Source of the DNA: Gammaproteobacteria bacterium
GTDB lineage: Bacteria; Pseudomonadota; Gammaproteobacteria; SURF-13
Direction of reading: 5' to 3'
Assembly: GCA_030680605.1 (NCBI GenBank)
Contig: JAUXUQ010000002.1
Coordinates: 186,001 to 250,000, forward strand
Length of the DNA: 64,000 nucleotides
Part shown: positions 9,707 through 19,904 of the stretch, one piece after another
How positions within the stretch are numbered: the stretch's first letter is position 1
How the letters are laid out: every line of letters begins with the position of its first letter
Made by a program: the position numbers and the translations under genes
The notes under the pieces: model-generated
What the model saw: only the letters and a program-made list of their open reading frames with translations
What the model was told of the DNA's origin: nothing
Databases searched by the model: none

Positions 9707-9770
9707 GAGTCAGTGATGGATAGCGGGTATCGGAGTATGTGCAGAAGATGCTGCCTGACTGCATTATACT

Positions 9771-9804
9771 TCTTACTCGCCACTCGCCACTAGTTACTTG
9801 TCAC
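9771..9804. repeat. TACTCGCCAC-type repeat before trmJ
   Basis: The 34 bases directly in front of the trmJ start are made of degenerate copies of TTACTCGCCACTCGCCACT. A weaker complementary arm (AGTGATGGATAGCGGG...GAGTA) lies at 9709-9738, so the pair may fold. Related elements lie before der (34294-34367) and guaA (40344-40419). Confidence 0.55.
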
Positions 9805-9807
9805 TTA

Positions 9808-10524
9808 ATGTCCTTATCCAATATCCGTATTGTCTTGGTGAACACCAGCCACCCCGGCAACATCGGGGCCTGCGCGCGTGCCATGAAGACCATGGGGCTG
9901 GCCAAGCTGTATCTGGTGCAGCCGAAGCTGTTCCCCAGCGATGAGGCCACTGCGCGCGCTGCGGGTGCAGACGACATCCTGCTGAATGCCGGCGTCTGTG
10001 ACTCTCTCGAGCAGGCCTTGAGTGGTTGTGTACTGGTGGTGGGCGCCAGTGCGCGCACGCGTACCATTGAGTGGCCTGAACTCACGCCGCGCGCATGCGC
10101 CACACAATTGGTGCAGGGGGCGGCGCAAGGCGCTGTGGCGCTGGTGTTCGGGCGCGAGCACTCCGGTTTGTCGAACGAGGAACTGGACCGTTGCCACTAT
10201 CTCACGCGTATACCCGCCAACCCCGCATTCGCTTCACTCAATATTGCCGCTGCAGTGCAGATATTCGCCTATGAAATCCTGTTGGCGCAGACGGACAGCG
10301 TGCCTGCGCAGGACACACATACGCCGGTGGGTGTAGAGCAGATGGAGCTGTTTTATACCCATATTGAGCAGGTACTGGTACAGATCGGGTTTCTCAATCC
10401 GCTCCACCCCAAAAAACTCATGCGCCGGCTGCGGCGGCTGTTTGGCCGCGCGCGCCCCGACCAGAATGAAATCAACATCCTGCGGGGAATGCTGACCGAG
10501 ATAGCGCGCAAGCAGACAGGTTAG
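9808..10524 (+). CDS. trmJ: tRNA (cytidine/uridine-32-2'-O-)-methyltransferase TrmJ
   Basis: 238 residues. A SPOUT methyltransferase that uses S-adenosylmethionine to methylate the 2'-OH of position 32 in tRNA. The family signatures are the N-terminal 'IVLVNTSHPGNIGACARAMK' and the knot region 'ALVFGREHSGLSNEELDRC' followed by 'IPANPAFASLNIAAAVQIFAYE'. The ATG at 9808 was chosen because it begins the conserved first strand; the codons upstream belong to the repeat element. It starts the trmJ-cysE-iscR order conserved in many gammaproteobacteria. Confidence 0.95.
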   Translation: MSLSNIRIVLVNTSHPGNIGACARAMKTMGLAKLYLVQPKLFPSDEATARAAGADDILLNAGVCDSLEQALSGCVLVVGASARTRTIEWPELTPRACATQLVQGAAQGAVALVFGREHSGLSNEELDRCHYLTRIPANPAFASLNIAAAVQIFAYEILLAQTDSVPAQDTHTPVGVEQMELFYTHIEQVLVQIGFLNPLHPKKLMRRLRRLFGRARPDQNEINILRGMLTEIARKQTG

Positions 10525-10592
10525 CCCTATATTTTGGATGGCCTTTGGTAGTACACTATAGCTAATTGATTTAACGAGTATTTAGATCGACC

Positions 10593-11375
10593 ATGTGGCT
10601 GCATCGATTACGGGAGGACATCGCCTGCATCTTCGAGCGCGACCCCGCCGCGCGCAACACGTTTGAGGTGCTGACCACTTATCCGGGGCTGCACGCAGTG
10701 TTGATGCATCGCGTCAATCACGGCTTGTGGCGTATGGGGCTGAAATGGCTGGCGCGCTGGCTGTCTATCGTAATGCGCTGGCTGACCGGTATCGAGATCC
10801 ACCCCGGTGCGCGCATTGGGCGGCGTTTTTTCATTGATCACGGGTTGGGTGTAGTCATTGGCGAGACCGCCGAAATTGGTGACGACTGCACCCTCTACCA
10901 AGGCGTCACACTGGGTGGTACCAGCTGGCAGAAAGGCAAGCGCCATCCCACGCTGATGAACAATGTAGTGGTGGGCGCCGGCGCCAAGGTGCTGGGACCG
11001 ATCACCTTGGGCGAAGATGCGCGTGTGGGCTCGAATGCCGTAGTGGTGAAAGACATCCCGCCGGGTGCGACCGTGGTGGGTGTGCCGGGCCGGGTGGTAA
11101 AAAAACGCGCAGACTCCGAATTGCAGCGGCGCAAGCAGTTTGCCGAGAAGATCGGCTTCGATGCCTATGGCACCACGCAAGATATGCCGGATCCGGTGGT
11201 GAATGCCATCAATGGCCTGCTGGATCACGTGCACGTGATGGACACCAAGCTGGAGGCGATGAGCGCGGCCATCAGAAATCTGGGCGGGAAGGTGGAAGAC
11301 ATCAAGCTGCCACAGCTTGAGTCCTACGCCGTGGACGACGACAAGCCACAGGCCCAGCCACCGCCCGTCGAATAG
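10593..11375 (+). CDS. cysE: Serine O-acetyltransferase
   Basis: 260 residues. It makes O-acetylserine from serine and acetyl-CoA, the first committed step of cysteine synthesis. Residues 1-60 form the helical N-terminal part. Residues about 65-170 are the left-handed beta-helix of hexapeptide repeats: '[18 protein letters not shown]', with the catalytic His region '[15 protein letters not shown]'. A C-terminal tail of about 80 residues is longer than in short forms and has low complexity at its end. Placement directly before the Fe-S cluster makes sense, because cysteine is the sulfur source for both desulfurases. The stop codon lies inside the iscR promoter. Confidence 0.95.
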   Translation: MWLHRLREDIACIFERDPAARNTFEVLTTYPGLHAVLMHRVNHGLWRMGLKWLARWLSIVMRWLTGIEIHPGARIGRRFFIDHGLGVVIGETAEIGDDCTLYQGVTLGGTSWQKGKRHPTLMNNVVVGAGAKVLGPITLGEDARVGSNAVVVKDIPPGATVVGVPGRVVKKRADSELQRRKQFAEKIGFDAYGTTQDMPDPVVNAINGLLDHVHVMDTKLEAMSAAIRNLGGKVEDIKLPQLESYAVDDDKPQAQPPPVE

Positions 11376-11403
11376 TTGACTATTTAACTTGGTATTGTAG
11401 ACT
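11372..11403 (+). promoter_or_regulatory. iscR promoter with IscR type-1-like box
   Basis: TTGACT at 11376-11381 and TAGACT at 11398-11403 form -35 and -10 elements with a 16-base spacer. The -35 is embedded in a site (11372-11396) matching about 17 of 25 positions of the enterobacterial IscR type-1 consensus, best in its left half ATAGTTGACTATTT. This suggests autorepression by holo-IscR. The predicted transcription start falls at or next to the iscR ATG (11411). Confidence 0.6.
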
Positions 11404-11410
11404 AAGCCTT

Positions 11411-11890
11411 ATGAAACTTACCACCAAAGGTCGCTACGCCGTTACCGCGATGCTGGATCTCGCCCTGCACGATACGGGTGGCCCGGTGGCGTTGACGGAC
11501 ATTGCCGGTCGCCAGGGTATTTCATTGTCCTATCTGGAACAGTTGTTCGCCAAGCTGCGCCGGCAGGGTCTGGTGAGCAGCGTGCGCGGGCCGGGGGGCG
11601 GCTACCGTCTGGGTGCAGCAGCAGGCGTCATTTCGATCGCTGATGTCGTCAGCGCGGTGGACGAAAAAGTGGATGCGACACGTTGCGCGGGCAAGAAAAA
11701 CTGTCAGGGTAATGAGCGCTGCCTCACGCATGACTTGTGGCAGGACTTGAGCGGCAAGATATACCAGTTTCTGAGCGGGATTACCCTGGCGCAACTGGTC
11801 GAGCAACGCGGTGTACAGGAGGTGGCGGCGCGCCAACAGGGTGCAGCGCAGTTTCCGGTGACCGTGTGCAGTGGGCGGCGCCACTCATAA
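11411..11890 (+). CDS. iscR: Fe-S cluster-responsive transcriptional regulator IscR
   Basis: 159 residues, Rrf2 family. The winged helix-turn-helix occupies residues 1-80 ('[18 protein letters not shown]', '[19 protein letters not shown]'). The [2Fe-2S] ligands Cys92, Cys98, Cys104 and His107 are all present, at the same numbers as in E. coli IscR, so cluster sensing should be intact. No Shine-Dalgarno is visible ('ACTAAGCCTT' before ATG), and the predicted promoter places the mRNA start at the ATG, so the transcript may be leaderless. IscR probably controls the genes that follow. Confidence 0.96.
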   Translation: MKLTTKGRYAVTAMLDLALHDTGGPVALTDIAGRQGISLSYLEQLFAKLRRQGLVSSVRGPGGGYRLGAAAGVISIADVVSAVDEKVDATRCAGKKNCQGNERCLTHDLWQDLSGKIYQFLSGITLAQLVEQRGVQEVAARQQGAAQFPVTVCSGRRHS

Positions 11891-11897
11891 CCTGCAC

Positions 11898-13031
11898 ATG
11901 ATTTACCTGGATCACAATGCCACCACGCCGATGGATGCGCGCGTGCTGGACGCCATGCTGCCCTATCTGACCAGCCACTACGCTAATCCGTCCAGTACCC
12001 ACCATGCCGGACGTGGCGTGCGTCAGGCACTGGAGTCAGCGCGGGCGCAGGTGGCAAGCCTGGTCAATGCCCGGCCTGAGCAGGTGATCTTCACCAGCGG
12101 AGGTACCGAGGCCAACCATTTGGCCTTGTTCGGGGCCTTGCAGCATCAACCGCCGGCGCGGCTGGTGCTCAGTGCGATTGAGCACGCTTCCGTGCGCGCC
12201 CCGGCACAGTCACTGGCAGACAGTGGTTGGCGAGTGGATGTGATCCCGGTGGATGCAGAGTGCCGGGTGCAGATCGACTTCGCATATCATGCGGAAACCA
12301 GGCTGGTGTCGGTGATGTGGGCCAACAATGAAACCGGCGCACTCCAGGATGTCTACGCGATTGCCCGGTGCGCCCAGGATGCGGGTGCCTGGGTGCATAC
12401 CGATGCCATACAGGCCGTCGGCAAGGTGCCGGTGGATTTTGCCGCGAGCAAAGTACAATTCATGTCAATTGCGGGACACAAGATGGGTGGCCCCAAGGGT
12501 GTGGGCGCGCTGATTGTGGAGCAGCCCGGGTTGCTTAAGCCGGTGTTGCAGGGAGGAGGTCAGGAAAAAGGGCTGCGAGCAGGTACCGAAAATGTTGCCG
12601 GCATTATCGGCTTTGGGGCGGCGGCCGAACTTGCGCGTGTGGGGTTGGTGCAGCGCATGGCGCGATTACGTGCATCGCGCAACAGGTTGGAAGCACGGTT
12701 GCGGGCGCTGAACATCGTTGTTTACGCTGCGGCGGCCGAGCGCCTGCCGAATACCGTGCAGTTCAGCGTGCCGGCTTTTGCGGGCGAAACACTGCTGGAG
12801 AAGTTGGAGCAGGCTGGTTACGGATTATCCAGTGGTTCGGCCTGCTCCAGCGGACAGATAGCGCCCAGTCACGTGCTGACGGCGATGGGCGTGGCGCGCG
12901 ATGCTATGCGTAATGTGCTGCGCGTGAGCCTCGGAGCTGACACGACAGAGGTGGATGTCGACAGCTTGGTGGATAATATACAGCAGTTGATAGGGGCGCA
13001 ACGCGCGTGGCAGGTGCAGAGTGTGGCCTAA
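11898..13031 (+). CDS. Cysteine desulfurase, NifS/IscS type
   Basis: 377 residues. A PLP enzyme that takes sulfur from cysteine as a persulfide for Fe-S assembly. The N-terminus 'MIYLDHNATTPMDARVLDAM' is typical of the class. The PLP lysine is in 'SIAGHKMGGPKGVG', and the catalytic loop 'GSACSSG' has Cys316. The sequence around the loop is closer to NifS than to E. coli IscS, so the name iscS is not certain. The start ATG at 11898 was preferred over an in-frame codon inside iscR; it is 7 bases after the iscR stop. A second desulfurase, sufS, is encoded in the same cluster. Confidence 0.92.
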   Translation: MIYLDHNATTPMDARVLDAMLPYLTSHYANPSSTHHAGRGVRQALESARAQVASLVNARPEQVIFTSGGTEANHLALFGALQHQPPARLVLSAIEHASVRAPAQSLADSGWRVDVIPVDAECRVQIDFAYHAETRLVSVMWANNETGALQDVYAIARCAQDAGAWVHTDAIQAVGKVPVDFAASKVQFMSIAGHKMGGPKGVGALIVEQPGLLKPVLQGGGQEKGLRAGTENVAGIIGFGAAAELARVGLVQRMARLRASRNRLEARLRALNIVVYAAAAERLPNTVQFSVPAFAGETLLEKLEQAGYGLSSGSACSSGQIAPSHVLTAMGVARDAMRNVLRVSLGADTTEVDVDSLVDNIQQLIGAQRAWQVQSVA

Positions 13032-13036
13032 TCCGG

Positions 13037-13054
13037 AAAGCCAAAGGGCTTTTT
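13037..13054 (+). terminator. Weak terminator-like hairpin between desulfurase gene and iscA
   Basis: AAAGCC (13037-13042), loop AAAG, GGCTTT (13047-13052), with the T run at 13050-13054. The stem is only six pairs, so it may cause partial termination and set a step in expression between iscR-desulfurase and iscA. Confidence 0.4.
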
Positions 13055-13113
13055 GCATGAGTCCAGGATTGTGTATTCCCACGCCCATAAAATGCAGTGG
13101 AGGGGTATAAGGT

Positions 13114-13440
13114 ATGGCAGTGATATTGACAGAAGGCGCAGCTCAGCAGATTCAAACGGCATTGGCCAGGCGAGGCAGTGGGGTAGGATTGCGCGTTGGA
13201 ATCAAGCACGTAGGCTGTGCTGGCCTGGCTTACACTTATGATTATGCCGACACAATCAATGCAGATGACAGCAAATTTGAACAATATGGCGCTACTTTGT
13301 TGGTGGACGCCAAAAGCCTGCCGTTTCTGGAGGGTTCCGTGCTGGATTTTAAAAAGGAGACCTTCAAGCAGGGTTTCCAGTTTTCTAATCCGCAGATGAC
13401 AGGTGCCTGTGGCTGCGGGGAGAGCTTCAGCGTCGAGTGA
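13114..13440 (+). CDS. iscA: Iron-sulfur cluster assembly protein, IscA/SufA (HesB) family
   Basis: 108 residues, the normal size for an A-type carrier that delivers clusters to target proteins. The three conserved cysteines are present: one in 'IKHVGCAGLAYTY' and two in the C-terminal 'GACGCGESF'. GGAGGGG and AAGG precede the ATG. It follows the NifS-type desulfurase and precedes sufB. It could equally be called sufA by context; the iscA name is used because of the iscR-desulfurase block upstream. Confidence 0.9.
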   Translation: MAVILTEGAAQQIQTALARRGSGVGLRVGIKHVGCAGLAYTYDYADTINADDSKFEQYGATLLVDAKSLPFLEGSVLDFKKETFKQGFQFSNPQMTGACGCGESFSVE

Positions 13441-13449
13441 TGCCTGCTT

Positions 13450-13482
13450 AATCTTGACTAAATCAGTAGGATTTAGTATCTT
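13450..13482 (+). promoter_or_regulatory. sufB promoter with IscR type-1-like box
   Basis: TTGACT (13454-13459), 17-base spacer, TATCTT (13477-13482). The -35 lies in a site (13450-13474) that agrees with about 20 of 25 positions of the E. coli IscR type-1 consensus, including both half-sites: CTTGACTAAAT and CAGTAGG. It is the better of the two IscR-like boxes in the window and implies that sufBCDSU-nfu has its own IscR-controlled promoter. Confidence 0.65.
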
Positions 13483-13539
13483 GTGGTGCTGTATATTCCT
13501 CGCACAACCGCAATTTAAAGTTAAGGGTTTGATAAAGCT

Positions 13540-14975
<1,436 letters not shown>

Positions 14976-14976
<1 letters not shown>

Positions 14977-15755
14977 TGGCGAAGAATGTGTTGTTGGATG
15001 TGCACGATCTGCATGCCGCCGTCGCGGGCGTGGAAATCCTGAAGGGGATTGACCTGACGATACGGGCGGGCGAGGTGCATGCCATCATGGGGCCGAATGG
15101 CTCCGGCAAGAGCACCCTTTCCAAGGTGCTGGCGGGGCACCCGGCGTACACTGTGACCGGCGGCGAGATTCTGTACAAGGGCGAGAACCTGCTGGCGCTG
15201 GCGGCCGAGGAGCGCGCGCAGGCTGGCGTGTTTCTGGCCTTTCAGTATCCGGTGGAGATTCCCGGTGTCTCCAATGCCTCATTTTTGCGTCTGGCCTATA
15301 ACACCGTGCAAAAGCAGCGCGGCGGCGAGGAACTCGATCCGCTGGAGTTTGATGATCTGGTGCGCGAAAAACTCAAGCTGGTGGATATGGATGCAAGCTT
15401 CCTTGATCGCAGCGTGAACGAAGGCTTCTCCGGCGGCGAAAAGAAACGCAACGAGATACTGCAAATGGCATTGCTGGAGCCCGTGCTGGCGGTGCTGGAC
15501 GAGACCGATTCGGGCCTGGATATCGACGCGCTGCGTGAGGTGGCTGGTGGCGTCAACAAGCTGCTGCGGCCCGACAACGCAGTGATCATGGTGACTCACT
15601 ATCAACGCCTGCTTGATTATATTATGCCGCACTTTGTGCATGTCATGCAGGCGGGGCGTATCGTCAAGACCGGCGGCAAGGAACTGGCGCTGGAACTGGA
15701 GCAGCGCGGTTACGATTGGGTGCGCGAGGAGCGGGTGGCGAGTCAACTGGCATGA
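14976..15755 (+). CDS. sufC: Fe-S cluster assembly ATPase SufC
   Basis: 259 residues. An ABC-type ATPase that drives SufBC2D. Walker A '[10 protein letters not shown]' is near residue 37, the Q-loop lies in '[18 protein letters not shown]' (a SufC-specific stretch), the signature is '[11 protein letters not shown]', and Walker B is '[16 protein letters not shown]'. It overlaps sufB by one base and sufD by four bases. Confidence 0.97.
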
Positions 15756-17098
15756 GCGCAGTACAGCCCATGACGAGTGACAGCTTTCTGGAAAGGCTGG
15801 CTCAGTACAAGGCCGAGCCGTGTGTTAATGATGCAGGCTGGCTCAAGGCGTTGCGAGTACGCGCTGGTGAACGTGTCGCTGCGCTGGGTTTCCCGTGCAA
15901 GCGTGACGAGGCCTGGCGTTTCACCGATCTCAGTGCGCTCAGCGAGCTTGCGTTGGAGCCCGCGTGTGCGCAAACACTGCATGCCCCCTTTGCCGATTTT
16001 GAACGGCTGATATTCCCCGAGGCTGCTGCCACCCGGCTGGTGTTTGTGAACGGCCACTACGCGCCGGAACTCTCCGATACCCATGATGTGCCGCGAGGCG
16101 TCACGCTGACCCCTCTGAGTGCACGGCAGTGTGAGGAAGCCATGTCCGTTGCTGCGCACCTGGCGCGGTATGCAGACATGCAGCATGACGTGTTCGCCGC
16201 CCTCAATACACGTTTGTTTGCAGATGCAGCGTTGTTGCATATTGGGCGCGATGTCGTGTGCGAGCGCCCCCTGCACCTGTTGTTTATTGCCACTGCACAA
16301 CAGGGCCCGATACTCAATTCACCGCGCTGTCTGGTAGTGGGCGAGCGTGGCAGTATCTGCACCCTGGTAGAGGAGTATGTGGGGCTGGGTGAGGGTGTCA
16401 CGTTTACCAATGCGGTGAGTGAGATGGTGGTCGAGGAGGGCGCGCATGTGCGTCATGTACGGCTACAGGATGAGCCCCGCACGGCATTCCATATGACGAA
16501 CCATGCTGTAGCGCTGGCACGCGATGCCTGTTACCAGTCCATAGCCATCACGCTGGGGGCGCGGCTGTCGCGCTATAATCTGGCGGTGGCGCACCAAGCT
16601 CCCGGTACCGAATGTGTGGTGAAAGGCCTGACGCTGGTAGGCGGCCAGCAGCTTGCCGATACGCACAGTGTGATTGATCATGCGGCATCACAGGGCAGCA
16701 GCACCCAGCTCAACAAGTGCATTGTGGATGAAAGCGCGCACGCCGTGTTTAATGGCAAGATTGTCGTGCGTCGGGATGCGCAGATGAACGATGCCCGGCA
16801 GCAAAGCCGCAACCTGTTGTTGTCGGCGCGTGCGCGCATCAACACCAAACCCGAGCTGTTGATATTGGCAGATGATGTGAAGTGCAGCCACGGGGCGACC
16901 GTAGGGCAGCTTGACGAGGAGCAGGTGTTTTATCTGAAGTGTCGTGGTATCTCTGACAGTGCGGCGCGCAACTTGTTGACCTATGCGTTTGCCGGCGAGA
17001 TCATCGAGAAGATACCGCTGGTTTCGCTGCGCTCACGTCTGAGTGCGCTGATACGTGAGCGTATCCACGCGCATGCAGCGGCAGAGGTGATGCAATGA
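15752..17098 (+). CDS. sufD: Fe-S cluster assembly protein SufD
   Basis: 448 residues, starting at the ATG of an ATGA overlap with sufC; an earlier in-frame codon inside sufC is less likely. SufD is the paralogue of SufB in the scaffold complex and is involved in iron entry. The N-terminal '[17 protein letters not shown]' and the C-terminal '[23 protein letters not shown]' are typical. It overlaps sufS by four bases (ATGA), so sufBCDS-sufU is one tightly packed unit. Confidence 0.95.
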   Translation: MSAVQPMTSDSFLERLAQYKAEPCVNDAGWLKALRVRAGERVAALGFPCKRDEAWRFTDLSALSELALEPACAQTLHAPFADFERLIFPEAAATRLVFVNGHYAPELSDTHDVPRGVTLTPLSARQCEEAMSVAAHLARYADMQHDVFAALNTRLFADAALLHIGRDVVCERPLHLLFIATAQQGPILNSPRCLVVGERGSICTLVEEYVGLGEGVTFTNAVSEMVVEEGAHVRHVRLQDEPRTAFHMTNHAVALARDACYQSIAITLGARLSRYNLAVAHQAPGTECVVKGLTLVGGQQLADTHSVIDHAASQGSSTQLNKCIVDESAHAVFNGKIVVRRDAQMNDARQQSRNLLLSARARINTKPELLILADDVKCSHGATVGQLDEEQVFYLKCRGISDSAARNLLTYAFAGEIIEKIPLVSLRSRLSALIRERIHAHAAAEVMQ

Positions 17099-18348
17099 CC
17101 CCGGCATCCGCAATACAGCCAACCTCCGCGGCGCTGGACGTGGAAGCCATACGCGCAGATTTCCCCATACTTGCCCGCCGGGTGCACGACAATCCGCTGG
17201 TGTATCTGGACAATGCAGCCAGCAGTCAGATGCCGCGGCAGGTCATAGGGCGCTGGGTGCAGTATCAGCAGGCCGAGCATGCCAACGTGCACCGTGCAGT
17301 GCATGCCCTGAGCGAGATTGCCACACACGAATACGAGGCGGCGCGCCGCAAGCTGATGCAGTTTATCAACGCCCGCGAGGAGCGCGAGATCATCTTTACC
17401 CGCGGCACTACCGAAGGTATTAACCTGGTGATGCAGGGTTTTGGTCGCGCATTTATCCGGCAGGGTGATGAAATCATCCTGTCGGCGCTGGAGCACCACT
17501 CCAATATTGTGCCGTGGCAGATGCTGTGCGAGGAAAAAGGCGCGCAGTTGCGCATCATACCCATGAACGATGCCGGCGAGCTGCTACTGGATGAATATGA
17601 CAAGCTGTTCACTACCCGTACCCGGCTGGTAGCGCTGGCACATGTCTCCAATGCGCTCGGCACGGTCAATCCGGTGCATGAAATGATTCAGATTGCGCAC
17701 CGGCATGAGGTGCCAGTGCTGTTGGACGGTGCACAGGCCGTACCGCATATGGCAGTGGATGTGCGGGCGCTGGACTGTGATTTTTATGCCTTTTCCGGCC
17801 ACAAGATGTGTGGCCCGACCGGTATTGGCGTGTTGTACGGCAAAGCCGCACTGCTGGAGAAGATGCAGCCCTATCAGGGCGGTGGCGACATGATTTTGAA
17901 CGTGACGTTTGAAAAGACCACCTACAACGCCATCCCGTACAAATTCGAGGCCGGCACGCCACCCATCGCGGCCGCGATTGCCCTGGGCGCGGCGGTGGAT
18001 TATCTGAGCGCCATCGGTATGGATGCGATCGCCCGCCACGAACAGGCCTTGTTGCGCTATGCCACGGAGCAGTTGGGGCAGCTCAAGGGCGTGCGGCTCA
18101 TCGGTACGGCCCGGGAAAAGGCGGCGGTGTTGTCATTCACCCTGGACGGTATTCATCCGCATGATGCGGGTACCCTGCTCGACCTGGAAGGGGTCGCCAT
18201 CCGTGCCGGGCATCATTGTGCGCAACCGGTGATGCAGCGCTTTGGTGTGCCCGCCACGGCACGCGCCTCGTTTGCCTTTTATAACACTCTTGCCGAGGTC
18301 GATGCGCTGGTGAAAGGTGTGCGCAAGGTGCAGCAGGTGTTCGCATGA
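17095..18348 (+). CDS. sufS: Cysteine desulfurase SufS
   Basis: 417 residues, a type II cysteine desulfurase with PLP. 'LVYLDNAASSQMPRQV' marks the N-terminus, 'FSGHKMCGPTGIGVLYG' the PLP lysine, and 'IRAGHHCAQPV' the catalytic Cys375. SufS needs a partner to accept its persulfide. The partner here is probably the SufU protein encoded next, with which it overlaps by four bases; no sufE is present in the window. Confidence 0.96.
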   Translation: MTPASAIQPTSAALDVEAIRADFPILARRVHDNPLVYLDNAASSQMPRQVIGRWVQYQQAEHANVHRAVHALSEIATHEYEAARRKLMQFINAREEREIIFTRGTTEGINLVMQGFGRAFIRQGDEIILSALEHHSNIVPWQMLCEEKGAQLRIIPMNDAGELLLDEYDKLFTTRTRLVALAHVSNALGTVNPVHEMIQIAHRHEVPVLLDGAQAVPHMAVDVRALDCDFYAFSGHKMCGPTGIGVLYGKAALLEKMQPYQGGGDMILNVTFEKTTYNAIPYKFEAGTPPIAAAIALGAAVDYLSAIGMDAIARHEQALLRYATEQLGQLKGVRLIGTAREKAAVLSFTLDGIHPHDAGTLLDLEGVAIRAGHHCAQPVMQRFGVPATARASFAFYNTLAEVDALVKGVRKVQQVFA

Positions 18349-18806
18349 GCGACGCGCGCCAGCTGTATCAGGAAGTGATCATGGATCACAACAAAAAGCC
18401 CCGCAATTACGGTGCGCTGGCGACCGCCAACCGCCGTGCGGAAGGTCATAATCCGTTATGCGGTGACCACATCAGTCTGGCATTGCGCCTCGATGGCGAC
18501 CTGATACACGAGATCGCCTTTGAGGGTGAGACCTGTGCCATCTGCAAGGCCTCCGCCTCCATGATGACCGCAAGCGTCAAGGGTAAAAGCGTGCGCGAGG
18601 CCGACACCCTGGTGCAGGAGTTTCGCGCCATGGTGACCGGCACACTGGATGACGCGGCACAAACCAACAATCTGGGCCGGCTCAATGTCTTTGCCGGTGT
18701 GCGTGCATTGCCGACGCGGGTGAAGTGCGCGGTGTTGCCCTGGCACACGCTGCATGCGGCGGTACACGAAGAGCCGAGCGCCACCACCGAGACCGGCGAC
18801 TTTTAA
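18345..18806 (+). CDS. sufU: SufU-type sulfur transfer protein (IscU fold)
   Basis: 153 residues. It has the IscU fold with 'NPLCGDH', 'CAICKASASMM' and 'RVKCAVLPWHTLHAA', plus the extra segment of about 20 residues between the second and third cysteine regions that separates SufU from IscU. In firmicutes SufU is the zinc-dependent partner of SufS that accepts the persulfide. Its position directly after sufS, with an ATGA overlap, supports the same pairing here. SufE is the more usual partner in gammaproteobacteria, so this is noteworthy. Confidence 0.9.
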   Translation: MSDARQLYQEVIMDHNKKPRNYGALATANRRAEGHNPLCGDHISLALRLDGDLIHEIAFEGETCAICKASASMMTASVKGKSVREADTLVQEFRAMVTGTLDDAAQTNNLGRLNVFAGVRALPTRVKCAVLPWHTLHAAVHEEPSATTETGDF

Positions 18807-18822
18807 GTCGCACGGACTGCAT

Positions 18823-19380
18823 ATGCCCAAGATTGCTGACATCGAGCGCACACCTAACCCCAACGCGATGAAATTCGTGTTGCGCGAGCCGCTGACGCAA
18901 GGCGTGGTGCGCTCCTATGAAAGTGCACAGCAGGCCGCGGGTGACCCGCTGGCCACGGCCTTGTTTGCGATCCCGCACGTGACCAATGTGTTTTATGTCG
19001 ACCGCTGGCTCACCGTGACCCAGGATGGGGTTACCCACTGGGATGAGCTGCTGAAGCAGGTGGCCGTACCCATTCGTGAGACCGATGCCGCCTCCACCCA
19101 GGCGCTGAGCCCGGGGGTAGCAACTGCCGCACCGCCGGGGCTGAACGTGGAGGACGCACTGCGTCTGGCGCAGATCAACCTGCTGCTGGATGAAAAGGTG
19201 CGCCCGGCCCTGCTGGCCGATGGCGGCGGTATCGAGGTGCTGGCGCTGGAGGGCAACCGGCTGACGGTGCGCTACCATGGGGCCTGCGGCACCTGCCCCA
19301 GCTCCACGATGGTGACCCTGAACGCCATCGAGAATGTGCTGCATACGGTAGAGCCGGAGCTGGAAGTCATCGCGGCCTAG
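18823..19380 (+). CDS. Nfu-type Fe-S carrier (Nfu N-terminal plus NifU C-terminal domain)
   Basis: 185 residues. The start ATG at 18823 gives the conserved 'IERTPNPNAMKFVL' of the Nfu N-terminal domain (residues 1-90), found in mitochondrial and some bacterial Nfu proteins. A short Ala/Thr/Pro linker leads to the NifU-like C-terminal domain (about 110-185) with the cluster-binding 'GACGTCPSSTMVTL'. It is a late-acting carrier or alternative scaffold. It begins 16 bases after sufU and ends the Fe-S cluster. Confidence 0.9.
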   Translation: MPKIADIERTPNPNAMKFVLREPLTQGVVRSYESAQQAAGDPLATALFAIPHVTNVFYVDRWLTVTQDGVTHWDELLKQVAVPIRETDAASTQALSPGVATAAPPGLNVEDALRLAQINLLLDEKVRPALLADGGGIEVLALEGNRLTVRYHGACGTCPSSTMVTLNAIENVLHTVEPELEVIAA

Positions 19381-19468
19381 AGCCAGGTGGGTTTTCACGC
19401 CGGTTTGTCCGGCTGCCTCATACAGGCTAAAATGTAAAGTTGATTGAACTCAATTCAAGGAGCTTTAC

Positions 19469-19900
19469 ATGGCGGTTGAACGTACCTTTTCCATTATCAA
19501 GCCGGATGCAGTGGCCAAAAACCTGATTGGCGCGATTTATCAGCGCTTCGAGGCCAACGGCTTGCGCGTCATCGCCGCCAGAATGCAGCATCTGACGCGG
19601 GCGCAGGCCGAGGGCTTTTACGCGGTGCACAAGGAGCGTCCCTTCTTCAGCGATCTGGTGAGCTTCATGATTTCCGGGCCGGTCATGTTGCAGGCGCTGG
19701 AGGGCGAGAATGCCGTGCTCAAGCACCGCGAACTGATGGGTGCGACGGATCCTAAAAAGGCCGCGCCGGGCACCATCCGCGCCGACTTTGCCAGCACCGT
19801 TGATGAAAACGCCGTGCATGGCTCCGACTCACTCGAAAACGCCGCTATCGAAATCGGGTTCTTTTTCAAGCCTGACGAGATTTGCGCCCGCACGCGCTAA
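19469..19900 (+). CDS. ndk: Nucleoside diphosphate kinase
   Basis: 143 residues, standard length. It exchanges the terminal phosphate between nucleoside di- and triphosphates through a phospho-histidine. '[18 protein letters not shown]' starts the protein, and the active-site His117 is in '[12 protein letters not shown]'. AAGGAG lies six bases before the ATG. The leader just upstream (19434-19468) can pair TAAAG with CTTTA and TTGA with TCAA around the Shine-Dalgarno, which might limit initiation; this is inference. It starts the ndk-rlmN-pilW-rodZ-ispG-hisS block. Confidence 0.97.
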   Translation: MAVERTFSIIKPDAVAKNLIGAIYQRFEANGLRVIAARMQHLTRAQAEGFYAVHKERPFFSDLVSFMISGPVMLQALEGENAVLKHRELMGATDPKKAAPGTIRADFASTVDENAVHGSDSLENAAIEIGFFFKPDEICARTR

Positions 19901-19904
19901 GACC

